DNA from: Karstenula rhodostoma CBS 690.94 | Lineage: Eukaryota > Ascomycota > Dothideomycetes > Pleosporales > Didymosphaeriaceae | Direction of reading: 5' to 3' | Length of the DNA stretch: 64,000 nucleotides | Assembly (NCBI GenBank): GCA_010093485.1 | Contig: MU001501.1 | Span: 1,071,052 to 1,135,051 of the forward strand | In this document: positions 11,979 through 22,948 of the stretch, piece by piece | How the letters are laid out: every line of letters begins with the position of its first letter | How positions within the stretch are numbered: position 1 is the stretch's first letter | Program-made: the position numbers and the translations under genes | Notes under the pieces: generated by a model | The model's input: only the letters and a program-made list of their open reading frames with translations | What the model was told of the DNA's origin: nothing | Database searches by the model: none

Positions 11979-12687
11979 TGCAGCAGACTTCTTAAAGTGG
12001 AAACACCTATGCGGAAATCATGAGTCCGGACGACTTCAACGCGATGCACCTTTTCGTTACGCATCGTATCCTAAAGGCACGAACATTCGCTGTAAAGCAC
12101 ATAAAGGCACCATCGTGTCAAAGCCGATGGAGATCCGTACGGCTCCAGCCACGTCATGGGGACAGTTGGCCACCCGGTGTAACACAAGGAGGGTTGTGTC
12201 TCTAGACCACCTCAATCCCGCGGTGCGAACTGCCTGCTGGATGCAGTAGGCCATCCGAGGGTGGATGTAGATACGGCAAACATTAGCAAGTGCAAAAAGA
12301 AGCCCTTGAGGCCCCGCACCAACAGCGCCGCCGGACGTTGTTCAAGAGTAGGAACCATCTTGGACATCTAGAGTGGATGGCACATGTCCACAAGTTGTGC
12401 TCTTCAAGGTTGGAATTGCACAAGAGGATGAGCGTGGGGATAGGGGTTCCAAAGTACAGCTTGGGGTCAAAGGTCGGAGTGCAGTGCCTTGCCCTAGGAT
12501 AGCTATCGCACAAGCCGATTGTAGGAGCTTGGGTACAGTGTCTTGTCCAGTGTCGGCAACACGTAGGCCGGTTGTACTCGGGCTTGACATAGTACTGTCC
12601 CTAAAATATGGCACTTCAAGACCCACATTGCGTGCGGCATCAAAAACAGATGCATGCGGTTTAGCTCCGCCACTTCGAGATGCTACC
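11979..12687. other. Intergenic, no gene seen
   Basis: Follows vps51. The ORFs are short on both strands and none has a recognisable motif. Confidence 0.45.
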
Positions 12688-13269
12688 TCAACACAGACAA
12701 AACGTCCTCTCCTGCACCCCTGGCAGCCACAACCCCTCTCCTTTCATGAATCCATGCACGTAGCACTCCCCGATTAGTCTCCACCTCTCCCCGCTCTCCC
12801 TTATCACAAATGACACGCAACCTCCCTTCATGATAGCAACCACGTCCCCCACCCGACTCAGCCCGGGAACGACGCCGACAAAACCCCGGTTCGTGACCAC
12901 GAACTTCCATCCCGCCAGAGTTCCCCGGAGACATGCCATATAGCTCTTGTGCGCATTCCTGCCAGATTCGTGACTGCTACTCGAAGAACTGCGGGACGGA
13001 CCTTTGAGCATCTTCCGGAATGCGGCGTACGTGGTATTCATGTCCGTGGTAGAGTGCCCTTCTCCCAGGAGTGTGAAGGGACGAGCCGTGGCTTTTAAGA
13101 ACACCGGTGGCTTCGGATTGTGACCATGGGAGGTAAAGTGGGACCTAGAATGTATCAGCTTAGAAAGAGAGGGATCTCGGTATGTGCGTACGACTTCCGG
13201 TCTTTCAAAACTTTCGATCCTACCGACCTGGCTTGAGTCCCTCCTCTTATCAGGCCTGTTATAAAGCAC
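12688..13269 (-). pseudogene. C-terminal remnant of a HET-type (heterokaryon incompatibility) protein
   Basis: The 193-aa open frame ends with the pattern usual at the C-terminus of HET-domain proteins: FVVTNRGFVGVVPGLSRVGD, then VVAIMKGGCVSFVIR and RLIGECYVHGFMKGEGLWLP. In full genes this follows an N-terminal HET domain and a variable middle. No HET domain is visible here or within 1 kb upstream, where unrelated decayed sequence lies instead. It is therefore most likely a truncated relic, although transcription as a small protein cannot be excluded. Confidence 0.6.
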
Positions 13270-13376
13270 AAGCTGCTTCTCTTTACGGGCGACACTTTCT
13301 CCACGTGCAGTCGAAGTACATTGTCAACTTCGCTCAGAGATGTTCGGATCTTCCCGCTTTTCTTACTTTTTTCTAG

Positions 13377-14330
13377 TCACGCTTGCAGCAACCAGTTCTT
13401 TGAGAACATCAGCTTCCCACCGTGAATGAAATGCCAAGGATCAACTACTATGTCGAAGTAGAAATTAGCCTCTGAATGCGCCTGGGCCAACTGTCTCAGA
13501 ACGTTTGCGTGTTCAACATCATCGTTGAGGTGAGGTGGGAACCTGAGGTCAATCATCCAAAAGCCGCACTTAGCACCACACTCCAACACACCAACACACG
13601 GACAAAAATACGGGAGCTTGCCCTTTCGAGCCACGTAGTGTGCATGACGAACTCACCCGTTTCGCCTCCGCTGACAATAACGTCTATGTGATATGTAGGC
13701 AACGTAGTTTTTAATCTTTCCCGCCACGCCATGCTTTGTGAGTCCACATACTCAACCAAAAGATCGGTCATCCAGACGTACTTCAGAACCCCTGTATTAA
13801 AGTGAAACATGTAAGAGAGGAATACCTCTGGTAGAACATTCCGTATCATAGTGTTCCAGGGGAGAGTGCTCTTGATATCTTTGCGGCTCGCAGTGAGCAG
13901 GAAGTCGGCTTGAATGAGAAACTTGAATCCATAGCCGCAGATTGGAAGGAAGGCATAGACGCTTTGTGTCTTTTGCGGCGGCTTCTCTCCGGCATTAGGA
14001 ACCGGCAACGCAAGCAGAATGCTTGTTTGAGTCCAGTCTCTTCGTTTCACTTCCTTTGGCAGATCTCCCACAACATGTTAGGTACGTGAGAAGGCTTGGA
14101 CCAGCTTGAAGGACCACCATCTAATCCGAGTCTTGTTCGTACTGCGTCTTGCCAATCTGTTTCTTCCGCAGACTTCCGTCGGCGCGGTTCACTTCGATGT
14201 CTCAGAAAATCGAGCAAATTGGTGTCAAACTCTTGAAGCTCTCCGACGAGCGTCTTCTCGTCGTATGTCAATATTTCATTTCATTCGGTTATCCATCTTT
14301 ACAAAAGACTCGATTATCTACCTAAGGTAG
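13377..14330 (-). pseudogene. Relic of a NOV-like / HSP90-type ATPase fungal protein
   Basis: The frame 13553-14071 contains VYAFLPICGYGFKFLIQADF, LLTASRKDIKSTLPWN and a preceding VVGDLPKEVKRRDW. This is the stretch that follows the histidine-kinase-like ATPase fold in large fungal NO VEIN/sacsin-like proteins. The upstream frame 14047-14271 and the downstream frame 13377-13634 do not join into one ORF. The ATPase motifs and more than a thousand residues of a normal member are missing. It is transcribed in the same direction as the HET-type remnant beside it. Confidence 0.6.
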
Positions 14331-14533
14331 TAACGCCCGTCTATGAATGCATATGCTATACTGCTATACGAAGCCGGTGGTATATCCTATCCCATGTCGT
14401 TGATGCCCAGAACACCGCCCAAATGCTGATATGACAAAAGAAATTGATTGGATGTCAAACGTGGAATGGCGGAACTAGTGAGGCGAGGTTGCCTTAAATC
14501 CAGCCACATCGCGGAAGGGATGCTCGGCACGAC

Positions 14534-15502
14534 TTACACAGCACACTTCTCTTTTACTATTTCCCTGTCTTCTTCGCATCGCCTGATCGCGCCCGTCTTC
14601 GCGTCTTCCAAGCTGTGTTCGAGCACTTCTTCCGCTGCAGCTCTCTGGTTCAACAACGAAAGATAGGTCTGCCAGCCAATCGCGATGACACCGCCGAATA
14701 TGCTGCGATACTCAATGGGTACAAATGCGAACATGAACGCCGTGACTGCAGGCCATAGTTTGCAGCTGTTGATCCAAGACACAGGTACAGTGTGTTTTAT
14801 GCGCTCGATGGTATCGGGAATGGTCATGCCGGAGAGCAGCGACTGCATGCCGAAGAAGTACGAGTTGAATAGAGGTGTAAAGGTAAGCTGGTTGACCGCG
14901 ACCTGCGCATATGTTAGCTTCGTGAAATACGGGCATTTGCCAAAGGGAAAACAGACCTTGGTCGCCAACGACAGCGTCTTGGAACTATAATTGAAGGAGT
15001 TGCTCAACCACAGAAACCACCTGTACCCTGGAACCGCCGCTGCACCTCCGATCAAGAGGGCTCTTCCTGTCCTCGCCCAGTCCCTTTCTTCTGCCCAGGC
15101 CTGCACCCAACCTTTTTCCACTTCCTCCTCCTCTCCCTCCACCCTCTCCACCCTCTCCACCTCAGCCGGTGAACCGATACTCTGCGCAACAAAGTCTCCC
15201 ACCAGATAGACCACCAGAGAGCTTATGAACTGCGTCATATACGGCCTCCTCCTCTGCACCCTGCCATACGCACGGAACGGTTCATAGATGGGCTCAAGCC
15301 AAAGCCAATTTGGTCCAGGAATCGTGGTGACGGACTCGGGTGCCTTCTGGCCCACAGGCTTGGGCGACGCATACCATCTCTTCGTTGTCTTCGTGGTACC
15401 GCAGCGGACTTTGTGCAACACGTTTACCGTGTGGCAGTGTGGGTTCGGGGTTGTGCGCTGAAGGCCTGCACGCAGGACCCAGGCGCGCGACGTGGGTATC
15501 AT
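14534..15502 (-). CDS. Mpv17/PMP22-family membrane protein
   Basis: Small polytopic protein of the Mpv17/PMP22/Sym1 family, found in the inner mitochondrial or peroxisomal membrane. The N-terminus is rich in Arg and lacks acidic residues (MIPTSRAWVLRAGLQRTT), like a mitochondrial presequence. Family motifs follow: PYMTQFISSLVVYLVGDFVA, a PGYRWFLWL segment, FTPLFNSYFFGMQ, and KLWPAVTAFMFAFVPIEYR near the C-terminus. The open frame is 322 aa. It almost certainly contains an in-frame 54-nt intron (14903-14956, GTCTGT...GCGCAG) because removal joins LSLATK to VAVNQLTFTP, the family pattern. The spliced protein is 304 aa. Confidence 0.9.
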   Translation of the reverse strand: MIPTSRAWVLRAGLQRTTPNPHCHTVNVLHKVRCGTTKTTKRWYASPKPVGQKAPESVTTIPGPNWLWLEPIYEPFRAYGRVQRRRPYMTQFISSLVVYLVGDFVAQSIGSPAEVERVERVEGEEEEVEKGWVQAWAEERDWARTGRALLIGGAAAVPGYRWFLWLSNSFNYSSKTLSLATKVCFPFGKCPYFTKLTYAQVAVNQLTFTPLFNSYFFGMQSLLSGMTIPDTIERIKHTVPVSWINSCKLWPAVTAFMFAFVPIEYRSIFGGVIAIGWQTYLSLLNQRAAAEEVLEHSLEDAKTGAIRRCEEDREIVKEKCAV

Positions 15503-16392
15503 GATATTGGGGCGTGGTAGTGGTGCATAGGTTATGGTGTAGCAGGATATCTACATGGCAGGAAGGATCACGGGCGAGAGAGTGTTGAGAGTCACTTGGG
15601 TGCGCCTTGTGACAAAAGACGCTGCGCTTTCGGGCATCGGAAGCGGGACCGGAATGGCGAAAGCGACAGCCACGCTGGCGGCATTAAACGAGAATTCCAC
15701 GGGATGCGGCTGAATCAGCTGCGCGGCCGGCATTAGCCGCGATAAACCCTCCCTCCTCATATGCTTATACATGCATCAACAGCCTTCACAGTGAAAATGG
15801 GCGAGGAGAGCCGCAAGTTGCGTGCGATAAGGCGAGATGGGTTGTAACATCACATCCTATAGTTCGCTGCATTTGGTCTTCCCAAAGGGCCGTTTTTGAG
15901 TCGCTCGACGGCTCACCAGCATCACATCTCTACGCATACACTGTCAACCCATTCCACAGCCGCATGCCTTCTAGTAGCTACCCAAGTCTGACAAGTGTCA
16001 GCGTTGTCTTGGGTTCTTTTGCAGCCTTTAGCCGCGGTGTGTTTCCTTGCTCCTGGCTGAGGGTCCCTCCTGCTCCACCTCTATCCACCAATCAACCAGG
16101 CTCGGCCCGAAACCTCTATCATTAATTCTCTGTTCCCCAGACCAACGTCATGTGGACAAAACAAGCTGCGACGTCCCACAGACAGCCTGGAAACCAAGGT
16201 GAAGTACTGCTAGCGAGTAAATGTGGGATAGGGGAACGCTGGTGAGTCGACGTCATCATGTCGAAAAGTGCGTAGACAGTAACGTGGCAGCTACTCATTT
16301 GAATCCTACTCCATCTACTCTTATACCCTGCTTTCCGCCTCTGTTCATTACCTTGTACCCTTTCGTGATCCGAATTGCACTTGCGACCCATC
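15503..16392. other. Divergent promoter region (Mpv17-family / hexokinase)
   Basis: No coding sequence is supported. It serves both divergent genes. Confidence 0.5.
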
Positions 16393-18051
16393 ATGCCGAC
16401 GTCAAAAGAGCCTGTCAAGGAAGACGACACCTGGCGGCAGCGCTCAGAGCTAGAGGCAGTGGCAGGGCTGTCACCACGGCTGGAAAAAGAGATTGAGAGG
16501 CTGGACAGGGAGTTGTGGATTTCGAGTGAGAAGCTGAAAGAGGTTGTACAGCGCTTCAAGGAGGAGCTTGAGGAAGGTACTTAGGCATCTCCAAATATGG
16601 AAACATCCGCTCTATGTTCCAACACTTCCTAGGGCTCGAAAAAAACAACCAAAATATTCCCATGAATGTAACATGGGTGCACTCCCTCCCGACGGGAAAA
16701 GAGACAGGCACTTTCCTGACGATAGACCTCGTACGATACTCCCCAACAAAAAGTCGCTATGTCTAAGACATACACTAGCCCCACTATTTCGACTTGGCTG
16801 ACATCGTACCCGCCGGTATAGGGAGGAACCAATCTACGCGTGTGCAAAGTCACGCTGCATGGTGAATCGGCAAAGAACAAGGATCAGAAATACGACATTG
16901 AACAGGAACAATACAAGTTTCCCAATTCCATCAAGTCCACCAACGCCGATGAGCTTTGGACGCACGTGGCGGAAAAGCTGGAGGACTTCATTGAAAACAA
17001 GGGCCTGGCGAAAGAGTACGACGACAAAAACAAAATGCCCCTCGGATTTTGCTTCAGCTACCCAGCAACGCAAGACGGTATCGACCACGCAGTCTTACAG
17101 CGCTGGACAAAGGGCTTCGACATCGATGGCGTGGAAGGCCACGACGCAGCCGCACAGCTGCGCGCTAAGATGGAGGAGAAGAAGCTACCACTAGATCTCA
17201 TCTGTGTCATCAACGACACCGTCGGCGCACTGGTCGCGTCAGCCTACAGTGACCCTGCCACCATCATCGGCGGTATATTTGGAACCGGGTGCAACGCCGC
17301 GTACATGTCATCCGTCTCTTCCATCAAGAAGCTCTCACCCGACGACGAAAGACTCAAAGACAAAGACGGGAACACGAGGCCTCTTATGGCGATAAATTGT
17401 GAGTACGGCGCGTTCGACAACGCACGCAAGGTGCTGCCGTGGACAAAGTACGATGCGCAAATCGACGAGGAGAGTCCCAGGCCCGGACAGCAGGCGTTTG
17501 AGAAGTTGTCTGCGGGTCTGTACCTGGGAGAAATATTCCGCTTGATTCTGGTGGAGTTTGCGGATCGAGGGCTTATCTTTGCGGATCAGGAGAAGAATGG
17601 CAATGAGAAGCTGCGGCAGCGATACTCAATCGACACGGGCTTCCTCTCGCAGATCGAGAATGACGAGACCGAGGGCTTCACCGATACTCGGGGCATGTTC
17701 AGGGATGTGCTGGGGTTGGATGTCGCAGACGAAGAACTAGAGGTTTTCCGCCGAGTGGCGGAGCTTATTGCCGTCAGGGGCGCGCGGTTGTGTGCGTGTG
17801 GCGTTGCGGCAATATGCCTGGAGGAAGGAATCACGGAAGGCCATGTTGCTGCGGATGGCAGCGTGGCGAACAAGCATCCGCACTTCAAGAAGAGGTGGGC
17901 AAAGGCACTGGATCAGATATTAGGATTTGACAGTGTAGGCGAGGATCAGGACCCTATCATTATCACGAGTGCAGATGATGGGTCTGGCGTGGGCTGTGCG
18001 ATTATCGCGGCCATGGAGATGGAGGATAGGTTGCAACGCCAGGCAGCATAA
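16393..18051 (+). CDS. Hexokinase
   Basis: Phosphorylates glucose and other hexoses with ATP. Three exons, 16393-16576, 16633-16730 and 16822-18051, give 503 aa; introns are 16577-16632 and 16731-16821. The junctions restore PTGKETGTFLTIDLGGTNLR. The sugar-contact residues of yeast hexokinase are all present: Ser in CFSYPATQ, Lys in RWTKGFD, Asn-Asp in VINDTVG, Asn in GTGCNAAY, Glu in INCEYGAFDN and Glu in QQAFEKLSAG. The ATP-site ADGSV and DDGSGVG motifs are also present. Unlike the main fungal hexokinase, the N-terminus is a charged leader, NDTTGT is NDTVGA, and NAAYME is NAAYMS. It could be a second hexokinase rather than the principal one. Catalysis looks intact. Confidence 0.92.
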
Positions 18052-18497
18052 GACACAGACGAAGGGCCTTTACCGTGTTGGGCCCTGCTTCTCGTGCATA
18101 TTAAATTCAAGCTTCTCATACTGTCTTATATCATAGAGTAAGGACAAAATCATCAAGGTTCGCGTGATATACGCTTTATCCCTTCAAGTGAACCCAAGGT
18201 GTTTACAAAAGCCACAATAATTTAGTTGTGTCGACCACCGTGCGAACGATCAACAAATCTCAGGTAAACATCACGTAACCAACAAAAAGTGCAATGATGG
18301 GTAATCTCATATCATACAATGAGCTTTTCGATTCCATTCGTCACGAAGCGCTATATACAGTGAAAAGAAGCGGCCGCATCGCAGCACATGCAGAAAAAAG
18401 ATAGGACGCAGCCTATATCCAAGAACATACTCTCAAAGAACCAGCCCGTCTACGAGGGAGACGAGAATGCAGAAGGTCATGAAGGATTGCGAATCGC
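18052..18497. other. Convergent 3' region
   Basis: Lies between the 3' ends of hexokinase and the LPMO. It is AT-richer than its surroundings, with no gene seen. Confidence 0.5.
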
Positions 18498-19562
18498 TTA
18501 AGCGAAGTCACGGGGGTGAGCACGGCGGGCGAAAGCGCGGGCGAAGCGCTTGGCGGTGGCCGAGCCGGTCTTGGTCTCGAGCCACGAGATGAACTCGGCG
18601 ATGGTGAACTGTTCGGGGAGAGTGGAGCCAGAACCGGAACCAGAGCCGGCCTCGGCGGTGGCGGTGGGCTGCGCGGCAGGCTGGGTGGCGGTGGGTTGCG
18701 CGGCAGGCTGGGTGGCAGCGGGAGCAGAGGTGGCAGCCGGGGCGGAGGAGACTGGGGCGGAAGAAGCGGCTGCGGTGGCAGTGGGGGTGGCAGATGAGGC
18801 GGGGGCAGCAGACGGGGCGGGGGCAGAGCCCGAGCCAGATCCAGCACCATCCCAAACCTCGGGGCCGGGGACGTCGTAGCCAGCGCTACCGGAAGCAGTG
18901 CAGGCGACCTCTCCGCCGTAGATGTTGCAGAGAACACCTGGGTCGGTGGCAGAGTAGGCGCCCGGGAAGGCGACACCTGCGGGAAGGCTGGTGGAGCCGG
19001 AGCCAGTGATCTTGATCTGACCGCAGCCGTTGTAGAATTGGGCCTTGCCCTCGGAGCCGGCCTCGTGAAGGGCGATAATCTCAGGGCGGATCAAGTACTC
19101 GCCGGCGGCGAGCTCAGGAACCTTGACACTGATGAGGCCCTTGTTGGCGATGAAGTTGTCAACACCCCAGGTGGTACCGGTCAGACCATCTTGCTGGATC
19201 TTGACCCAGACATCGCCCTCTCCGTTGGACTCGGCAGGCGCGATGTAAACGATGACTGGTCCGTGATGAGAGCCCGCAATGGGCTCGTCGGAGTCGGCCC
19301 CAGTAGGTGCCCCTTCATTGTGATGCCATTGAAGGCCAATCTCCGAACCAGCAGCAACCTCGATGGTGTCATCAGCCTTGGTGCCGCCGTTGCAAGACAT
19401 GGAGCTGGATGTGACATCGAGGATGGGGTTGTTGGCGTTGGAGGGCTTTCGGACAGCAAAGTTCTGGCCCTGGTCCTTTCCGTCAATGACGAAGCTCTGG
19501 AAGGTGGCGTGGGCAGCGGCGAGCTTGCCAGCAGCGAGAGCGAAAGCGATAGCGGACCTCAT
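18498..19562 (-). CDS. AA9 lytic polysaccharide monooxygenase with C-terminal extension
   Basis: Secreted copper enzyme that cleaves cellulose or related glucans oxidatively. The start at 19562 (MRSAIAFALAAGKLAAA) gives a 17-residue signal peptide that ends exactly before HATFQSF, so His18 becomes the N-terminal histidine of the copper brace. The second copper His is in GSHHGP (about residue 100) and the axial Tyr in AQFYNGCGQIKITG (about 177). The AA9 domain ends near GPEVW. A linker rich in Ala, Pro, Thr and Ser follows, with repeats of ATQPAAQPT, then a short conserved-looking module (LPEQFTIAEFISWLETKTGS) and an Arg-rich tail. There is no CBM1. A start 16 codons upstream is in frame but would bury the signal peptide. 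The gene has no intron, and the total is 354 aa. Confidence 0.93.
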   Translation of the reverse strand: MRSAIAFALAAGKLAAAHATFQSFVIDGKDQGQNFAVRKPSNANNPILDVTSSSMSCNGGTKADDTIEVAAGSEIGLQWHHNEGAPTGADSDEPIAGSHHGPVIVYIAPAESNGEGDVWVKIQQDGLTGTTWGVDNFIANKGLISVKVPELAAGEYLIRPEIIALHEAGSEGKAQFYNGCGQIKITGSGSTSLPAGVAFPGAYSATDPGVLCNIYGGEVACTASGSAGYDVPGPEVWDGAGSGSGSAPAPSAAPASSATPTATAAASSAPVSSAPAATSAPAATQPAAQPTATQPAAQPTATAEAGSGSGSGSTLPEQFTIAEFISWLETKTGSATAKRFARAFARRAHPRDFA

Positions 19563-21296
19563 TTTCGTGGGTGGTGGGTTGGTTGGTTGGAAAGTGAGAG
19601 TATGTTTCAAGAGATGGACGAAAGAAGGTTAGACGAATGAAGGATCGAAAACAAAAGCGAGTGGATGATAAAGAGCGTGTAGAAAATGAGAGTGCAGCTT
19701 CAAGCTTGTTCTCTCCATGAAGCAGAGGCTGAGGCTCTTATACTCTGTGTGGGTTTGCATCCAAGAACCTGGAAATGACAGTCCTAGTGCTGTTTCTGCA
19801 TCGTCTTACCGAACGTTAGTCTGCGGCCAAGCAAAACCTCATCAATCTCGTGAGATCTAGCGCGCATTTGGACATGGTGTATACCTATTAGCTGCCGCAG
19901 GGCGACGAAATAGGGCTGGCTCGACCGCGTGCCAAGATGTTTTGATGAGTCCATGACCGTGCAGGAACGGAACGGCATCGCTTGCATGCATGTCCATGAA
20001 CTCCATCCGTGAGACGGGACGTCGGTGTGGTCGAATGACAGTCGGCTCTCAGGAAACTGAAACGACGCAGCGGCGTGCACCCTGGTTTGAGTGGCCTAGA
20101 CAGCAAAACACCATGCCTCGGCGACAAACGAAACATCATGCGTTCACGGCGCTATTGATGTTCTTATTGAAGGTAAGGCGTCAAGTTATGCGCCGTGATC
20201 TTTACCTCCGTGTTGGTCGTGGTTCCAAGTCACGTGTTGTATGAACCAATCAGAGACAACGCCAGGATTTTGGCTGCCAAGCGCTCTCTTCTGCAGCTGT
20301 CAAAGCCCGAGTCAACAATCTCCACTGCAGCGAGACGCTCACGAAGATTGCGATGCGTGGCTTCTCATCTCGGCTTAGAAGGCGGGGGGCGGTGGGAGGA
20401 CGAAAGGTAGATACTGTGTGGTGGAGCCAATTTTTCCGTTTGCATGTTACAGGTTTGAAACGGAATCCCGTGGAAGAGATTGCTGGACCATGCCCTGCAG
20501 CCACGCCCTCGCCAAGGATTCCCATGACATTCTCATCACACGAGGGGCTTGGAGAACAAAGCACTGTGCTGTAGTCGTGCCCACGCTCTCATGGCAATAA
20601 GAAGCGGCCTTTGCTAGTCAGATATCAAGAAGTTAATCCTGGAGTGACTCAGGCTACTATACGAGTCCTCAATCTGGACCTGATACTGTATCGCCGGTGT
20701 TCACCTTCCCGTGGTGCCCACTGCCCAGGCGGTTACGCGGCGACAAATGGAGGTCCTGCTGGTTGCTGGTCATGAGGCCTGGCGTGGGATCGTGGGGGGT
20801 GTGCTTGTCCCTTCTCGGCTCGGTTAGCGGCCCGACGGTGTTGCCCCTTGCCCCTTGCTTGCCCCCTCGTGAGTTGATACGAGTGCAGTTCGCTTGGCTT
20901 GCATCACCACCTTTGGGGATACGGGACAAGACTTGCCAAGGGGTCTTGGCCGCTTGTAGCCCGCATGCGTGGCTGCGGAACGAAACTCAACACCACAACA
21001 CGCCTATCCAAGAGTTGGTGATGTTCTTGTTCGACGTGGATTTTCGTCATGAAGTCGGTCGTCATTTGTAACAGCAAGCGAACGAACGACTGGTGGAAGA
21101 AATAAGTTGACCCCGCGGGGGTGTGGATACTATCTGCGATCAGCACGACTAAACCTCGGAACGTGGAGACAACGGGGCAATATTGCCATAGTGTCTTTCT
21201 CCGCTCTGGGGAAGATGGCGGCAATTGTAAAGGGCCCCGATATGTAAAAGGCGATTCCCCGGTCTGCCAGGCAACCAACCTCAAGCTCGCGTCAAG
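19563..21296. other. Divergent intergenic region LPMO/MFS
   Basis: 1.7 kb without a supported gene. It contains MITE copy 1 (20586-20713) and serves as promoter for both divergent genes. Confidence 0.5.
20586..20713 (+). mobile_element. MITE copy 1 (degenerate)
   Basis: Aligns with the copies at 36899-37045 and 56660-56804. It starts CTCTCATGG, shares TTAATCCTGGAGT, CTACTATACGAG and CTGATACTGTATCG, and ends in GCCGGTGTTCACCTTCCCGTG. The right terminal inverted repeat is cut after CCCGTG. It lies about 580 nt upstream of the MFS gene. Confidence 0.8.
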
Positions 21297-22948
21297 ATGC
21301 CGTCCAAGTTCTTCAAAAACCGCAGGGTGTACCTGCTCACAAGCGTGGCCTATATGGGCAGTCTTCTGTTCGGTAAGTGACGTGATGGACTTGTCAGCGT
21401 TATCTGACCCCCCTAGGCTACGATACCGGAGTAATGGGCAGTGTGCTGTCCCTCAAAGCCTTCAAGCAAGACTTTGGCCTTCCAACAGACTCGTCTGGGT
21501 TTGCAAGCTCCCGGAATGCCTACGTATCGTCCAACGTAGTGTCACTCCTGACAGCTGGATGCTTCTTCGGGGCCATCGCTGCGGCCTTCCTCAACGAGCG
21601 CTTCGGTCGTCGATACTCGCTCATGTTCTTCTCGGTCATCTTCCTCATCGGTGCCGCTGTTCAGACGGCTGCGCATCATGAGATCGGAATGGTATATGCG
21701 GGGCGTGTAATTGCTGGTCTGGGTATTGGAGGAATGTCATCCATCACTCCTGTGTTCGTTTCAGAGAATGCGCCGCCCGAAGTTCGTGGTCGTATTGCAG
21801 GACTGTTCCAGGAGTTCCTCGTCATTGGATCAACCTTTGCCTACTGGTTGGATTACGGTGTGTCACTCCACATCCCAGTATCTACCAAGCAATGGAGGGT
21901 CCCGGTGGCCATCCAGCTCATCCCGGGCGGAATCATGCTCATCGGTCTGTTCCTCCTGAAGGAATCGCCTCGTTGGCTTATGAAGAAGGGACGGCATAGT
22001 GAAGCCGCCGAGTCCCTCGCTCACATCCGATGCGAATCCGTCGACAGCCCAGATGTAGTAAAGGAGCTTGCCGAAATCCGCGCTGCTATTGAGGAAGAGC
22101 TCAACGCCACTGAAGGAGTTACCTGGCGTGAATGCATCCTACCTGGGAACCGATACCGCTTCATCACAGGCTTCGTGTTGATGTTCTGGCAACAATTCAG
22201 TGGAACAAACAGGTAAGATGTGTCCCAGAAGAGCGACCACCTGGCATTACTAACATGTATCAGCATCGGTTACTATGCGCCACAGATCTTCCAGACTATC
22301 GGTGTATCGAAGAACAACGCCTCTCTGTTTGCGACAGGTGTGTATGGAACGGTAAAGGTCATCACTACCGGAATCTTCTTGATCATCGGCATCGACTTCG
22401 TCGGTCGTAAGAAGTCTCTCATGGCGGGAGCGGCTTGGATGGCAGCGATGATGTTCATCATCGGAGCCGTACTGGCAACTCACCCCCCGGATCCCACAAC
22501 AGCCTCGACAGGCTCCGTCTCTAAAGCATCGATTGCCATGGTCGCCATGATCTACCTGTACGTCATCGGATACTCCGCATCCTGGGGTCCTGTACCGTGG
22601 GTCTACCTGTCCGAAATCTTCCCTACGCGACTCCGTGCGTACGGTGTGGGTATGGGAGCGGCGACCCAGTGGTTGTTCAACTTCGTCATCACTAAGATCA
22701 CGCCCGAGGCCATCAACCACATTGGATGGAAGACGTTCTTGATGTTTGGTATCTTCTGTGTGTGCATGTGCATATTTGCTTTCTTCTTCATCAAGGAAAC
22801 AAAAGGCCGTACACTGGAGGATATGGATGTCTTGTTTGGGGCTGTTTCTGCGGCGCAGCGCGCACAGGATGTGGAGAGGAGCATAGCGGTGGAAAACAAG
22901 ACAATGGAGCTCGAGGAGAGAGAGGGGGCCCCGGAAGAGAGCAAGTAG
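21297..22948 (+). CDS. MFS sugar transporter, quinate-permease type
   Basis: Twelve-helix proton-sugar symporter of the plasma membrane. Exons 21297-21372, 21417-22212 and 22264-22948 give 518 aa; introns are 44 and 51 nt (21373-21416, 22213-22263). Sugar-porter motifs are in order: GYDTGVMGS, NERFGRRYS, GRVIAGLGIGG, KESPRWLMKKGR, FWQQFSGTNSIGYYAPQIF, PVPWVYLSEIFPTRLRAYG and ETKGRTLEDMD. The short cytosolic C-terminus is Glu-rich. The sequence resembles fungal quinate permeases (QutD type) more than HXT hexose carriers, but the substrate cannot be decided from sequence. No quinate catabolic gene is nearby. Confidence 0.92.

Noticed and set aside
14047..14271. Separate gene upstream of the NOV-like fragment
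   Set aside because: The frame leads toward the NOV-like segment but in a different phase. It is better read as part of the same decayed gene.
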